A DNA stretch of 64,000 nucleotides from Cryptomeria japonica (taxonomy: Eukaryota; Streptophyta; Pinopsida; Cupressales; Cupressaceae), in contig NC_081413.1 of assembly GCF_030272615.1 (NCBI RefSeq), forward strand, positions 443,637,038-443,701,037, in the 5' to 3' direction. Below, one piece after another: positions 47,893 through 60,500 of the stretch. Under the pieces are notes generated by a model. That model was not told where the DNA came from. It searched no databases and saw only the letters and a program-made list of their open reading frames with translations. Positions within the stretch are counted from its first letter, which is position 1. The number at the start of each line of letters is the position of its first letter. The position numbers were made by a program, and so were the translations under genes.

Positions 47893-48468
47893 TTAATTTT
47901 CTTCATCCTCTTCATCATCATCATCTTCGTAATCTTCTCCTTCGACGTAGTGAGAGTCAGAATTGGAGAAAAGAATAATCAAATGAAGAACAAGAGGAAT
48001 ATCAAGCGTCAACATCCTCGAGAAAATATAGTCCCAAAAATCCGAATACCAAGTCACTCCATTTGATTCCACCAAGCAGTGTAGCCATAGCAGAACATTC
48101 AAGGCATGCCACACCCAATCCCAGTGTTGTGCTAGAGAGACATGGTATTGAAACCGGATAGAAAAGGGAGCCATGGGATAACTTCCCCATTGTCAATGAA
48201 GTGCCTCAGGTCCGACACTACAAGGATCCCCACATATGGAACTATCATATCCACCACCACTTCCAAGCCACCCAGATACTTTTTTAGGGAAATGTATTTC
48301 AATGAGGTGTATGATGAGATGCCTCGGCAAATTGACATCAAGCAATGAGGAAACAAAGTGAGAACAAATATCCATGTTCACATGGTATCTATCCTCTAGG
48401 CTCACAAAATCCTCTCCTAGTACCCATTTAATTGCTACAATGAGAACCTCATTCTTTCGACCAGTCAT
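47893..48468 (-). pseudogene. Unrecognised ORF with acidic C-terminus
   Basis: One minus-strand frame, starting MTGRKNEVLIVAIKWVLGED and ending in YEDDDDEEDEEN, is broken only by a TGA at 48193-48195. It may extend upstream across a TAG (RNQVAFLGNNWNHH). The tryptophan-rich middle (HWDWVWHALNVLLWLHCL) does not match a family I know. It probably belongs to a repetitive element. Confidence 0.4.
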
Positions 48469-49379
48469 CTATTGTAAGTGGTGGTTCCAGTTGTTGCCTA
48501 GGAAAGCTACCTGATTTCTAGTGCCTTCTAGCCTAATATGAGTATCCATAGCATTTAATCTACCAGCTAAAATAAATAAAAAACTCAGTGTGATTTTAAT
48601 TCATGTTTTGGAAGCTATTTATAAAAATGAAATGAGGAAAGAAAGATTAACAATTCGTAAACCAGTGCAAGTTGACACTTCATGCTAATTCATTTCATGG
48701 CAAGTGAGAGGAATTAAAAAGGTTATAATCTGTTTGAGCAAGGACTTGGAGAGTGCACAGTGCTTGAGCATAAGCTATGCATCCCTCTATAGAATCTCCT
48801 TATTTGCCAACTTGTCATAAATATGTAGTGTAGGAGGGAATGAGCATTTCCCAAGGTTTATGTTCGTACTTCAAATGGTAGTGGCAAAAGTGAAATAGAT
48901 TTTCAACTCACAGAGATGGAAACCACGAGGGCATCATGGGAAATAATTTTGCATGAATGTGTGAGGTGGCCCATGCATAGGGAAGAATGCATAGTTAATG
49001 CATTGTTTAGCAAAAAAATCAAGGCCTACAGCTTCGTGGTAAAGATCAATAGTAGGTAAAATTGCATGCAAAGACAACTTTTTTAGAAAAGAGTTTTTTT
49101 TGGTGTAGAGTTAGAATCTTGAAAGTAAAAGAACAAGAAATGGCTTCTGAAGGAAAAATTCTAGGAGAGACCCCATAGTCTTCCACAATTAGTACTATGG
49201 TGGATGTCTTCGTAGACATATCATATGCTTCACATGTCATGCTCGCTAAACCTATTCATCCGAAGACAAGGTTGAAAGAAAAAGTCTCAACAAAAAACCC
49301 TTTGGGGTTGGAGACAGGTTTGAAGAAGTTTATTTCCCTAAGCTACATAAGCATCCAAAAACCCTTCGAGAAGGCACTT

Positions 49380-50102
49380 GCTAGAGAATGTTAAATAAAG
49401 TGATCCAAAAGCACCTACTGTCAAGCTCTGGAACTCAAGCCTCACACAATACATAGTGTCGATGGTCCCTCATTGCCTTGAATTCATCGAAGCATGTGCT
49501 GCAAATTTCAAACCAAACCCATCAGTTATTGAGGGAAACTCGCTGAGAGTGGTAATATTCATAGATGATATCAATGATATGTTGTGTATTCCCTTATTTG
49601 ATGACTATCCAGAAAGTTTCCATAGAGATGTATTGGATGGATGTTGGCATGGTAGGAGAGATTGTGTAAGTTTTTGCAATAATACAATGGATAAGGACAA
49701 AAGAATCAAATACCTATCATCATTTCCACTGGCATACAATGATTTGAAGTAGGAATATTTGCAAGATGCTACTTCCATACTAGCCTATATCTTCATCTTC
49801 GACAATGATATCAATATCTATCCTTTCATGATGGGTTTCCTTTTCAAATTTCAGAAGTAGTAGGAGTTTTTCTAATATGATTTTGTAGATGTGCTCGTCG
49901 AAGGAATTTTAGAATAGTTAAAAAAATTTGGAACTCAATACAAATTCAAGTACACTTCTTTTATGGTCCATGTGTTTCTGCACCAAAATATAGAATTCTT
50001 TAATCAATATATGGACCTGTTAGTTTTCTATAATCAGAAAAGGAAGAAGCCAGTATCATTGTGGACTCACATTTTGTCTTCTACTGTAGTGCCCAAACTT
50101 TA
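49380..50102 (+). pseudogene. Unrecognised ORF remnant
   Basis: A plus-strand frame from 49456 (98 codons, then stops) continues in the same frame to 50102. It contains VVIFIDDINDMLCIPLFDDY, GRRDCVSFCNNTMDKDKRI, FVDVLVEGILE and FKYTSFMVHVFLHQNIEFFN. It could be the ORF of a retroelement or a captured plant gene; I cannot name the family. About five nonsense codons lie after 49750, with no frameshift. Confidence 0.4.
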
Positions 50103-50680
50103 GAGCAAAAACACAACAACAATTTTTTTTTTAAAAAGCATAATTACTTGTGATCTATCTAATGTTAAAATGTGGTTGAACACTTAGTTTCACTAATTCA
50201 ATTACTTAAGTGTCAAATTATAATGATCTACAAGAGGACATGTTAGAATGCTATATTTAAATTTTAATTAAAATGACAACTCATAACGAACGTTGACTAT
50301 GTGGGTTAAATTTAACCCCTTAAGCTATTGCATTACATTACACTCAATAGGGAATAGTTATTCGAAATAAGAGATACCATCCCTTGAGTAAATAACAATA
50401 CTTATTTAGATTGATTAAATTATTTATTAAATTCACAAATAAGTGTTCAATTTCTCCATTCATTTAAATATAACCTTTTTAGGGATTAAATTTTGATTTC
50501 TCTAAAATTAACTACATAAGCCCACTATCATTTAACTCAAATAATGCTATTTTAACTTTAATGCAAAATGTACTAAATAATTATGGGTTTATCCAACTTT
50601 AATACATTAATATTAGTATAAACCATTTATATTAATATTGATTTAATAGCCAGGGTTTTCTAATAACCAATAGGGTTATT
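50103..50680. other. AT-rich flank of element B
   Basis: No gene or repeat is recognisable. TATT directly precedes the B terminus and would be the left copy of a 4-bp duplication, but the right end of B is outside the window. Confidence 0.5.
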
Positions 50681-50707
50681 GGGTAAGTGCACCAAGATGG
50701 TGAACAA
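50681..50707 (+). repeat. Left terminal inverted repeat of element B
   Basis: GGGTAAGTGCACCAAGATGG plus TGAACA is followed by aaaaaagtggccacatgcc. It is nearly identical to the inverse complement of 22644-22695 (right end of A) and its first 27 bases match 15604-15630. Confidence 0.85.
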
Positions 50708-50734
50708 AAAAGTGGCCACATGCCAAAAAAAATA

Positions 50735-50920
50735 AAAAATTCATAATTCGTACGGGTTCTAAAATTTCAAAAATGTGCTAGGCTTGGTAACACCAAGCCT
50801 AGAGAAAAAACAATTAAAAAAACCAAAAGTTCCTCAAAACTCGTACGGGTTTTGAGGAACATTTTTTTTAAATAAAAAAATTTAAAGCTTCTCAAAACTC
50901 GTACGGGTTTTGAGAAACAT
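50735..50920 (+). repeat. Subterminal stem-loop and palindromes of element B
   Basis: There is a stem with arms CTAGGCTTGGT/ACCAAGCCTAG (50778-50802) and two fold-back units around CTCGTACGGG with CTCAAAA/TTTTGAG arms (50828-50859, 50889-50918). Homologous units occur in A at 22300-22600. They are candidates for transposase recognition sites (inference). Confidence 0.75.
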
Positions 50921-51067
50921 ATTTCTTTTGTTTAGAACACAGGTTTTGGCCATTTTCAATGCTGAAACCCATGGTACAATAGAAAGGAGAAGCCAAAAAA
51001 AAGCATCAAACCCACATGGGTTTGCAATAATTTTTTATTTTCCCATCATCGAAAGCAATTTTCAACA

Positions 51068-53925
51068 ATGGTACCCCGTCGAACAGGTAAGATTTGATGT
51101 GTTTGATTATTTTTCTTTGAATTTTAATTAAATTAGGGTTTTTTAATTGATTTAACTTTTTTTATTAATTTGATGTCATATTCTTCAAGAAATCCCCAAA
51201 AATGAAATAGACAACAAAGACCTCCTCCTGCACAAGCAACACAAGAAAACCCTGTTAACATTGCACAAGAGCAACAAGAAAACCCTCAAAATCCTGAAAA
51301 TACTGCTCCTCAACAACCACCACCACCCTGAAACCCTCCATGTCCTCCATTAGATCATGTAGATGCCACACAAGAGGATCTCATCAATCGCCTTACACAA
51401 AATAGTGCCCAATTTTCTATATTGGTGAATAGGTTGAGGACCTCTAAGCTTGAGCACCACTCAACCCTTGCCAGAACACTACAAACAATGGCTAATAGTG
51501 CAAATGAGGTATCTAGGGAGGTTACAAAATGGGATTCATGGAGGGATAGATGTCGAACATTTTATGTGGATGGGTTGTCATATGATCAAGTGAAGAAAAA
51601 GGGCATAGTTAAAGCTAACATATGTGCTCTTTTCACCGATCCTATTACCAGTAACAACCTAGAGCTAAATACGACTCAGTTTCCTTAACATTGGTGTGTT
51701 CATGCTAGGTTGAAAGATGCTTTTTGGGATAGGTGGTATATGGTCTTTGACCAACCACCTTGTAATAATTGGGAGGTGCCTCTATATTTTTTGAGAAAGT
51801 TTTATTGTGAGTTTATCCTTAGCGAGAAGCCGAATTACTTTGACATCCGACAATTTTAGGGTAGAGGGAGAGGCTCTACGCAGGATAGACTTGGGGCCCA
51901 TAGGGTGGTAGATCCACAACATAGGAGGTATACAGCTCCTAAACCCATGGTTCATGTCATTGTCCCTATATCCTCGAAGGAGTCTATGGAATTACAGACT
52001 CTTCAGGCAACTGCATCATTGACTGATGTCATTGTTCAACATGGGACATAGCTGGTCGGAGCAGAGGATATACTAGCACCTGCAACACTTCCTTCATCAG
52101 TGACACCTCCTTCATCAGTAGCACCTCCTTCCTCAGCAGCACCTCCTTCATCAGCAACACCTCATGCATGATTTGGCACGAGCCAGCCCATTCACCATAT
52201 GTGCCCCACCTGCCAAGGTGTATGTTCTGGTGTAGACACTGACACGGATGAGGATGGTGGGACATCTCATTCGTGTACATGTTGTTGGATTTGATGCCAT
52301 GCTTCCACTATAAAGGATGTGGCCCTCACCGAAGAACTACTCAATATGTTGTACCCTCTCTATAAGACACAGGTGCATTTAATTATGTTTATGACATGTT
52401 ATCAATTAAGTGACTAAATCTTATAAAAAGAAATGAAGTTTTATTTTTAGAACAATTTAAAGTGACATATAAATAAAATACATTGCAGGGTGCAACAGGT
52501 GGTGGGAGTACACCACATACTGTTCAGTCGACTCCACAGTCACAAGTAGTTTTTCCACCAGAGGTAAAGATTTGTAAATTTGTTAGAAATATAATAATAC
52601 ATTGGATTCAAAATATATTTTGTTAATTATATGTATCATTACTTGATATTTTGTAGGGCTTATTAGTGGTCGAGATGTCCCAACTTGATGATATCACACT
52701 TTCAGCCATTGACTTTGGCCAAGATAGCTATGCGGTACCATTTAGATTTATATATCTTTTACTTAAGTGATATATTAAATACATGCTCTTTTCCCTGATA
52801 TTAATTTTTTTCCATTAGTTTACCCACCTGCCTTGAGGACATCTCATGTGAGAAAGCCATCCTCTAGCACTTTGAGGTAGAAAAAGATATCCTCTCGAAC
52901 ACCCAAATGACAGAAGGTGATTCACTACAATTTAAATTCAATTGTTGAAATGTATTATGATTAAACATGTATATGTAGATATTGATAAATGCACTTAATT
53001 TATTTGTTCTATATACAAAAACATATGGGGTTTATGGAATTAATGAATGCACCTGATGTCGATGAGGTTCAGCAGAGGGAAGAGGTGATATCTTCATATT
53101 CACTTTGGATTGCATTCTTGCTTGTTCAAAATAACTAAATCATTTTATGTCTATATCATATGTTGTCATTTTTCATACAAGAAACGGTAATAGCTGCATC
53201 AGATTTGACTAGGCCTCCTAAGGTTATAGGAGAACTATACGATGCTTTGGTGTGCATTTTTTCTACATATGTTAAAAATATTTGTTTTATCTAGTTTGTC
53301 AACAACTTTGGGTTATTAACTTGTATGATTGTCTTTAAACTATTATAGGCCCCTTGCAAACTTCCCACTGTTATTCTACCATTCCATTTCAGTAGAAGTC
53401 ATACAAGTCTATTATGGGATCCAACATGACCAAGGCAAAAGGTATGTCTGTCTTAGATCAACTACTTTTCACTAAGTGCACAATGGAGTTGAAACCGTCT
53501 AGTTAACTCCTTTTGGATCACTTACCATGGATATAGGAAATGGTCGTAACTGATTCATCTGTGACTTTGCCTTCTACGACCACAACACCTCCATCTGAGG
53601 CTTCAGTATGCTTTAGTTTTTTAGTCTATTCATTTTTAGTTATTATGTTTTATTTGACATATATGTCATTAACATGTATTAATATTGTTTTACCAATTAC
53701 AGCCTCCTGCAGGACATCCCATGGATCCTCCACCTCACCGAATTGAAGAAGGCAAAGATGAGGTAATCAACATCTTAACCTCAAATAATTTAGAGTTCAG
53801 TATTTAGTTATTTTGATGTTATATTGAGAAAATATATCTGATTAGACATTTGAAGTGTCCTTGTGTAGCCACCTGCAGAGCCACGTACTGCTTCAAAGAG
53901 GCTTGATTTTGATGATCAGCCATAG
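51068..53925 (+). pseudogene. Multi-exon companion gene of element B, function unknown
   Basis: A short first exon with ATG at 51068 (ATGGTACCCCGTCGAACAG then gtaaga) is possible. The main exon (about 51200-52372) keeps one frame: a Gln/Pro-rich start, VTKWDSWRDRCRTFYVDGLS, LKDAFWDRWYMVFDQPPCNN and a cysteine cluster (CPTCQGVC ... HSCTCCW). Exons 3 (52489-52563) and 4 (52657-52734) are phase 0 with good GT/AG sites. About seven more small exons follow. The last three start EMVVTDSSVT, PPAGHPMDPP and PPAEPRTASKRLDFDDQP, with a stop at 53923-53925. Six or so in-frame stops in the main exon lie at codons one C-to-T change from Gln or Arg. The join of exons 1 and 2 does not fit the frame, and the exon 5 acceptor looks lost. 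I know no family; a DNA-binding or regulatory partner of the transposase is possible. Confidence 0.6.
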
Positions 53926-54528
53926 TCATAGATACAAATAGAGACATATAGTTATAGTTGTGGTCATTGAAGTGCCAATTTTTTATATATTCGACATTTG
54001 TATATGTATATATTGACTTTGATAGACATGGCACATGCCACATTTTTGTAACTATTATTGATTTGGCATCTATGCCATTTTTTGATATATGTACATGATT
54101 ATTGTTCATTTTGATATATATGAAACTTGATATTTGATCCAATTTGTTCATTGATATATATGAAACATGATATTCCTGAAACTTAGTTATTTTCTATTGA
54201 AATGTGATCAAATTTGTTAGTTGTGTATATGTCTTGAAATGTGATCCAATTTGTTCATTACTTGTAACTCATATGGCGTATACTTTTAAACTATCTATTG
54301 CTCATATTGTGTATACCCAAGTACTGATACCGGTAATGTTGATATTCTGTATTTTGATTGAGTGAATTTTCTTTGAGTCCTTCATGCATGAAGAGATTGG
54401 AGTGAAGTTATTATTTCATAAACTTGTGCTTATGGAGTGAAGTTCATCATTTCAAGAACCAATTAAGACATTTCATGCTTATGGAGTGAAGTTCATCATT
54501 TCATTACATATAAAAGAAGAGTTGAAGT
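53926..54528. other. AT-rich 3' flank of companion gene
   Basis: No gene is seen here. It contains repeats of short motifs such as gatatatgaaactTGATAT and atgtgatccaatttgtt, and a gaagttcatcatttc motif twice near 54430-54500, just before the 349-359 bp tandem repeat. Confidence 0.5.
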
Positions 54529-57083
54529 ACTTATGGACAATCTATTTGAACCTATGGGGTCATGTTGTCGTTGCCTAAAAAATCCTATCTCGATTTCCGG
54601 CAACTCGATTCCATTTTCATGTGGTGAGATTTTTTCTGTCGCATCAAAAACCGTCAAAAGTCGTTAGTGAGAGGTGGCAAAATAGTACATCTTTCATTCT
54701 TCTTATCATGGGATTGAACCATCAGCGTGAGTGCATCTGGGTGGCCGGGTTTACACTAGGTGTGCCCTTGTCTTTCTCCCCAAGGTGTTTGATTGTTACG
54801 AGCCACCTCATAGCGACGTTTTCCCTTGAGCGCTCAAAGCAGAAAAAATGGTCAAACTTTGACATAGCCTAACTCAGAGACCGTGGCACTTATGGATGAT
54901 CTGTTTGAACCTATGGGATCATTTTATTGCTTCCTATAAAATCCTATCTTGGATTTGGGCAACTCGATTCCGTTTTCTTATGGTGAGATTTTTTTGTTGC
55001 ATCAAAAACCGTCAAAAATTGTTAGTGAGAGGTGGCAAAATAGTGCATCTTTCATTCTGCTTGTCATGGGAATGAACCATCAGTGCGAGCATGTCCAAAT
55101 GGCTAGGTTTACACTATTTGTGCCCTTATCTTGCTCGCCAAGGCATCTGATCATTACGAGCCACCTCGTAGCAATGTTTTCCCTTGAGCGCTCAAAGCAA
55201 AAAAAATGGTCAAACTTTGACATAGCCTAACTCGAAGACCATGTTAGTTATGGATGATCCATTCAAACCTATGCAGTTGTGTTGTTGTTGCCTCAAAAAT
55301 CCTATCTCAATTTTGGGCAACTCGATTTTTTTTTCTCGTGTTGAGATTTTTTCTGTCGCATCAAAAACCGTCAAAAGTTGTCAGTGAGAGGTGGCAAAAT
55401 AGTGCATCTTTCGTTCTGTTTGTCATGGGAATGGACCATCAGTGCGAATGCATCCAAGTGGCTAGTTTTATGCTAGGTGTGCCCTTGTCTTTCTCCCCAA
55501 GGCATCTGATCGTAACGAGCCACCTGGTAGCAACGTTTTCCCTAGAGCGCTCAAAGCAAAAAAAAGGTCCAACTTTGACATAACCTAACTCAGAGACCGT
55601 GGCACTTATGGATGATCCATTTGAACCTATGGGGTTATTTTATTTCTACCTCCAAAATCCAATCTCAGATTCGGGCAACTTGATTTCTTTTTCTTGTGGT
55701 TAGATTTTTTTTGTCGCATCAAAAACTGTTAGTGAGAGGTGGCAAAATAGTGCATCTTTCATTTTGCTTATCATGGGAATGAACCATCAGTGTGAGCACA
55801 TCTAGGTGGTCAAGTTTATGCTAGGTGTCTCCTTGTCTTCCTGCCCAAGGTGTCTGATCATTATGAGCCACCTCATAGCGACGTTTTCCCTTTAGCGCTT
55901 AAAGCAGAAAAAAAGGGTCAAACTTTGACATAGCCTAACTCAGAGACTGTGGCACTTATGGATGATCCATTTGAACCTATGGGGTCATGTTGTTAGTGCC
56001 TAAAAAATTCTATCTTGGTTTTTGGCAACTCAATTTCATTTTCTCATGGTGAGATTTTTTCTGTCGCATCAAAAACCGTCAAAAACTATCAGTGAGAGGT
56101 GGAAAAATAGTGCATCTTTCATTCTACTTGTCATGGGAATGAACTGTTAGTGTGAGCATGTCCAGGTGGCTAGTTTTATGCTAGGTTTTCCCTTGTCTCA
56201 CTCCCCAAGGTGTCCAATTGTTACGAACCACCTCGTAACGATGTTTTCCCTATAGCGCTCAAAGTGGAAAAAATAGTCAAACTTTGATGTAGCCTAATTA
56301 GGAGACCATGGTACTTATGGATGATCTATTTGAACCTATGAGGTCATGTTATCACTACCTACAAAATCCTATCTCAGATTCGGGCAACTCGATTTCATTT
56401 TCTTGTGGTGAGATTTTTTCTGTTGCATCAAAAACCATCAGTGAGAGGTGGCAAAATAGTGCATCTTTCGTTCTTCTTGTTGTGGGAATGAACCATCAAC
56501 ACAAGTGCACCCAGATGGTTGGGTTTATGCTAGGTGTTCCCTTGTCTTTCTCCCCAAGACGTTCGATCGCTACGAGCCACCTCGTAGCGACGTTTTCCCT
56601 TGAGCGCTCAAAGCGAAAAAAATGGTCAAACTTTGACATAGCTTAACTAGGAGACTGTGTCACTTATGGATGATCTATTTGAACCTATGGCATCATTTTA
56701 TCACTGCCTACAAAGTCCTATCTTGATTTGGGGCAACTCAATTTTGTTTTCTTGTGGTGAGATTTTTTCTGTCGCATCAAAAACCGTCAGTGAGAGGTGG
56801 CAAAATAGTGTATCTTTTGTTCTCCTTGTCATGGGAATGAACCGTTAGCGTGAGCGCATCCAAGTGGTTGGGTTTATGCTATGTGTGCCCTTGTCTCACT
56901 CCCCAAGATGTCTGATCATTACGAGCCACCTCGTAGCGATGTTTTCCCTTGAGCGCTCAAAGCAGAAAAAACAGTCAAACTTTGATGTAGCGTAACTCAA
57001 AGACCATGGCACTTATGGACGATCCATTTGAACCTATGGGGTCATGTTGTTTCTTCCTACCAAAATCCTCTCTCGGATTTGGA
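54529..57083 (+). repeat. Tandem repeat, 349-359 bp unit, seven full copies and a partial
   Basis: Units begin acttatggatgatccatttg at 54529, 54888, 55246, 55604, 55954, 56313, 56662 and 57011. Spacings are 359, 358, 358, 350, 359, 349 and 349 bp. The short units lack about 10 bp after atcaaaaacc. Each unit holds the palindrome TTGAGCGCTCAA or a variant and a stretch that translates similarly in every copy (WQNSASFVLLVMGMNHQ-like). It lies between the 3' ends of the two convergent genes. Confidence 0.9.
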
Positions 57084-57587
57084 CTATTCCTACTAGCCCT
57101 TCCAATCGGGTAATTCAATAATAACTCAAAACTTTCCCAAAACACTTGGAAAAAAAATTGCATATCCATATTCAAAATTTGCAAATCAGCCCCATGGACA
57201 CTTTCATATATAAAATTTGGCATCTTATATAAACTATCAAGCTCATTACTATTTATATTTACCAAATTTTTCATCTAAATATGCAAATTACAACTTGTTG
57301 TTGTTTTTTTATACAAAACTTAGCATCTAGATAAGCACATTACAACTTATTGTTGTTTTTTTATACAAAATTTATCATCTAGATATGCACATTACAACTC
57401 ATTTATGTTTTTATATACAAAATTTGGCATCTACATATGCACATTATAGCTCATATGCATATTATAGCTCATATGCATGTAGAGCACATCCAAAAAAATG
57501 AAGTTACAACGTTTCACAAAAGATATATACAAAATTGTCAAAATTATTCTACCATATTGTAGAATTATTCTTCTAGATGGCCCAAAA
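57084..57587. other. Spacer between tandem repeat and transposase 3' end
   Basis: AT-rich. It contains three or four imperfect direct copies of a ~65-bp segment around tgttgtttttttatacaaaa and agatatgcacattacaact (about 57270-57480). No gene is supported. Confidence 0.5.
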
Positions 57588-60500
57588 TCAATCAAATGAA
57601 CATTTTGGATCAGCTCTAACCCTTAGTGTCTCAAGTATTTCTTTGTGGTCTGATTCATGAACTTTCCACAAATCCTTGTTAAGAGGTCTACCACGATATT
57701 TAATCAAATGAATATTTGTTGCAACAAGAAGGTTTGAGTAATGAAGAATATGTCTATGTGTCTCAAAGTCCTCAAACAACCAGGCATTAGAATTTTTGAT
57801 AGGGTACCTGCATTTAATAGAAGAATAATGCCAAAATCAATACAACAACTGCTAAATAAATGAGTTTAAGAGGTCTCAATACAACTAGACACAACAACGT
57901 GGTACCTTCTAAGCCATGTCCTTGTCACAACAATGGATCCTATTGGGTAATCAATACCCTCTCCGTCAACCACTATAGAAGTCAATTTCTTTTTGGCCTC
58001 AATACAATGACACAAAAATTAATTTGTTCATTCTTCGTTGTTCTCATCCTCAATAACTGCATATACATGACCTGCATTTAATAAAAGGATATAAGTTAAT
58101 ATCAAAATCAGAATAAGTTAATACTAATAAATTAAGCTTAAAATTGTAGCAAATTGCAACCCTTTACCTGGTTCAACTATGTCTGATACATGGTCAAAAT
58201 CCACTGATGCTTCAATCTGGTTCATTTGTAGTGCTCTAGGAAGTTGATATGTATCTAAGGTTTGCAAAGGTCTACAAGACCATTGGTCAACCCACTCTTT
58301 TGATTCACATTCATCCCACAAAAAATGCATACATGAACAACAAAAGCATGCAATATGTCTAGTATAAATAACTAGTGATGTTGCATTTGAACTTCTAAAT
58401 GAATGCATGTCACTTGATCTAGTAAGTGTACAACAATCTAGATAGTTTTCAATCTTATATTCACTTATTAACCAAAAATATCTAGAAACCATAGACTTAT
58501 CTGCATTACTTGGTCCCATCGTAGAGCTACACCATTGCACAATTGTTTTTGCATCTATTAAGATTGCACCACCTTTGTACTTTAATTCCTCTTTGATAAG
58601 AGCTCTTTTCACACATGCTCCCACACCATCATGCTCTCCCTTTCCATGCCCTACCTCAATGAAATTCCAAAAATGTTGCACACCACTTGTCACATGCATC
58701 CTAGTCAACTAGTAGAACATCCTTGCATTCTTGAATCATGTAGTGCAATTGTCCGACCATATTAAGTGTTCGTTGTATCTTATATCTCTTTCCCTTAAAC
58801 TATCATAGAAGACTGTAAAGCATCCTTGCACAAACACTGAGGAATATGTATGATCATCATTGATATAGAAGTGATATTCTCTTATAACCTTTCTGTCCTC
58901 CTCAGTGCTATCATGTGCATGCTTGAATGCTATGTGTACAAAAATTGTAACTTGTGTAGAGTAGTAATACATAGATTGTACTTCATTTTGTGGCTTTAGT
59001 GTATAATTCTCAGCAAAATCAACGACAGAGACAATAGTGCTGAGGGGAAAAGGGTCCTTACACAACTTGAATTTCTCATCTAACCATCTAGCTCTATGTG
59101 TGTGACCTATGTACTCATATACTAGTTTCTCTTGAAACATCTTCATAAAATCAGCTACGCATATATCCCTTTTCACTAACTCACACCTCTTTAATTCGTT
59201 TCCATCTTTAATACCATATGTTACTGACTTATATTTTCCAATAGAAACTAGTTCCTTACCAATTTCATGTGTGCTATCAAGATGTAGGCATCTATGCAAC
59301 TATTGCAAACCACCACATGTAGGACAAAAACCTCTCAAACACATCATCTTATAATAAATGCACCCGTCATCTCGTCTACATAGTACACTTGAAATAAATT
59401 CTGTCGGTGACTTAGGAGGTGCTTGTAGACCACATTCCTACAAAACATCGTTAGTGTGTAAAGTATAATAGATATAGTGATAAGTATCATAATGCATGGA
59501 AAATTCAACATGGACCCTACAACAACATGTAGTACATGCATGATTAATCTTAACATAAAATGGTTTTGTCATCTCAAAAAATCTTTGACTAATTTTAATT
59601 TGAGGAAAGCTTTGAAGAAACCTTTCATAAAATTGTGTTTGAGTTGTATCTAAATAGTGTTTTGGATGTGGCTCACGATTACTAATTCCAATTCGCTTTC
59701 TAATAACATCTCTTTGGTTGGGTGAAACCCTTGTGTTGTCATGCCAAAATCTCTTAGTTAACGTTCTTAGTGCATCAACAACAACCTTGTCCTTGCATGG
59801 GAGTCTACCGGAGAATGCTCAAAGAGAATTATTGTTAGGAACCTCAATTTTCTCTCACCTCTCTAAGGCATAGTGTAATGTGGTTCTACTTATCCTTAAT
59901 GACTTCCTTGTTTTGCTTATTAAATGAGATTTTTTCATTTCCTTTCCCATTATGGCTGATGTAAGGACACGATGAGTAACATTAGCATCTTTAGTGCATG
60001 ATTTTGAACCAATGGCTTGGTATGCATCAAAAAGATTTCTCACAATGGTTCTTTCACTATTATTTTCGGATGTTCTTGACCCCAAAATTTTCATTGTCTC
60101 TCTAAATTTCAGATTTTTAATCATTTAAACAACTAATTGGCATCTTCCACTCTAATTTAAGTTTTCAAAATAGTTATTCCACATTCTTCTAACCATTACT
60201 CTACAAGTTCTTTCAGAAATTTTATCATCCATTGGCTTCACAATATTTTCATCAATATCTGTTAGGAACTTTGGTTTTCTACGAATTATTCTAAGAGGTG
60301 TTAAGATTGGTGCATGCTCTTCATTTTCATTAGGTGCATTATGTGCATTGATCACATCAAATTCAAATGGTAAATCTTCTTCAATTTCATTAACATGTGC
60401 ATTCACCGAATCATTTTCAAATGGTCTATGTTCATTGCATTCACTAGGTGCATTCATCATATGTATTTGAATTGGTGTATGTTGATCATTTTGATTTGGT

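Noticed and set aside
54621-56848. Set of similar 60-110 codon ORFs as a tandem gene family
   Set aside because: They follow the tandem unit. The unit length is not a multiple of three, and starts differ between copies. Kept only as an observation about the repeat.
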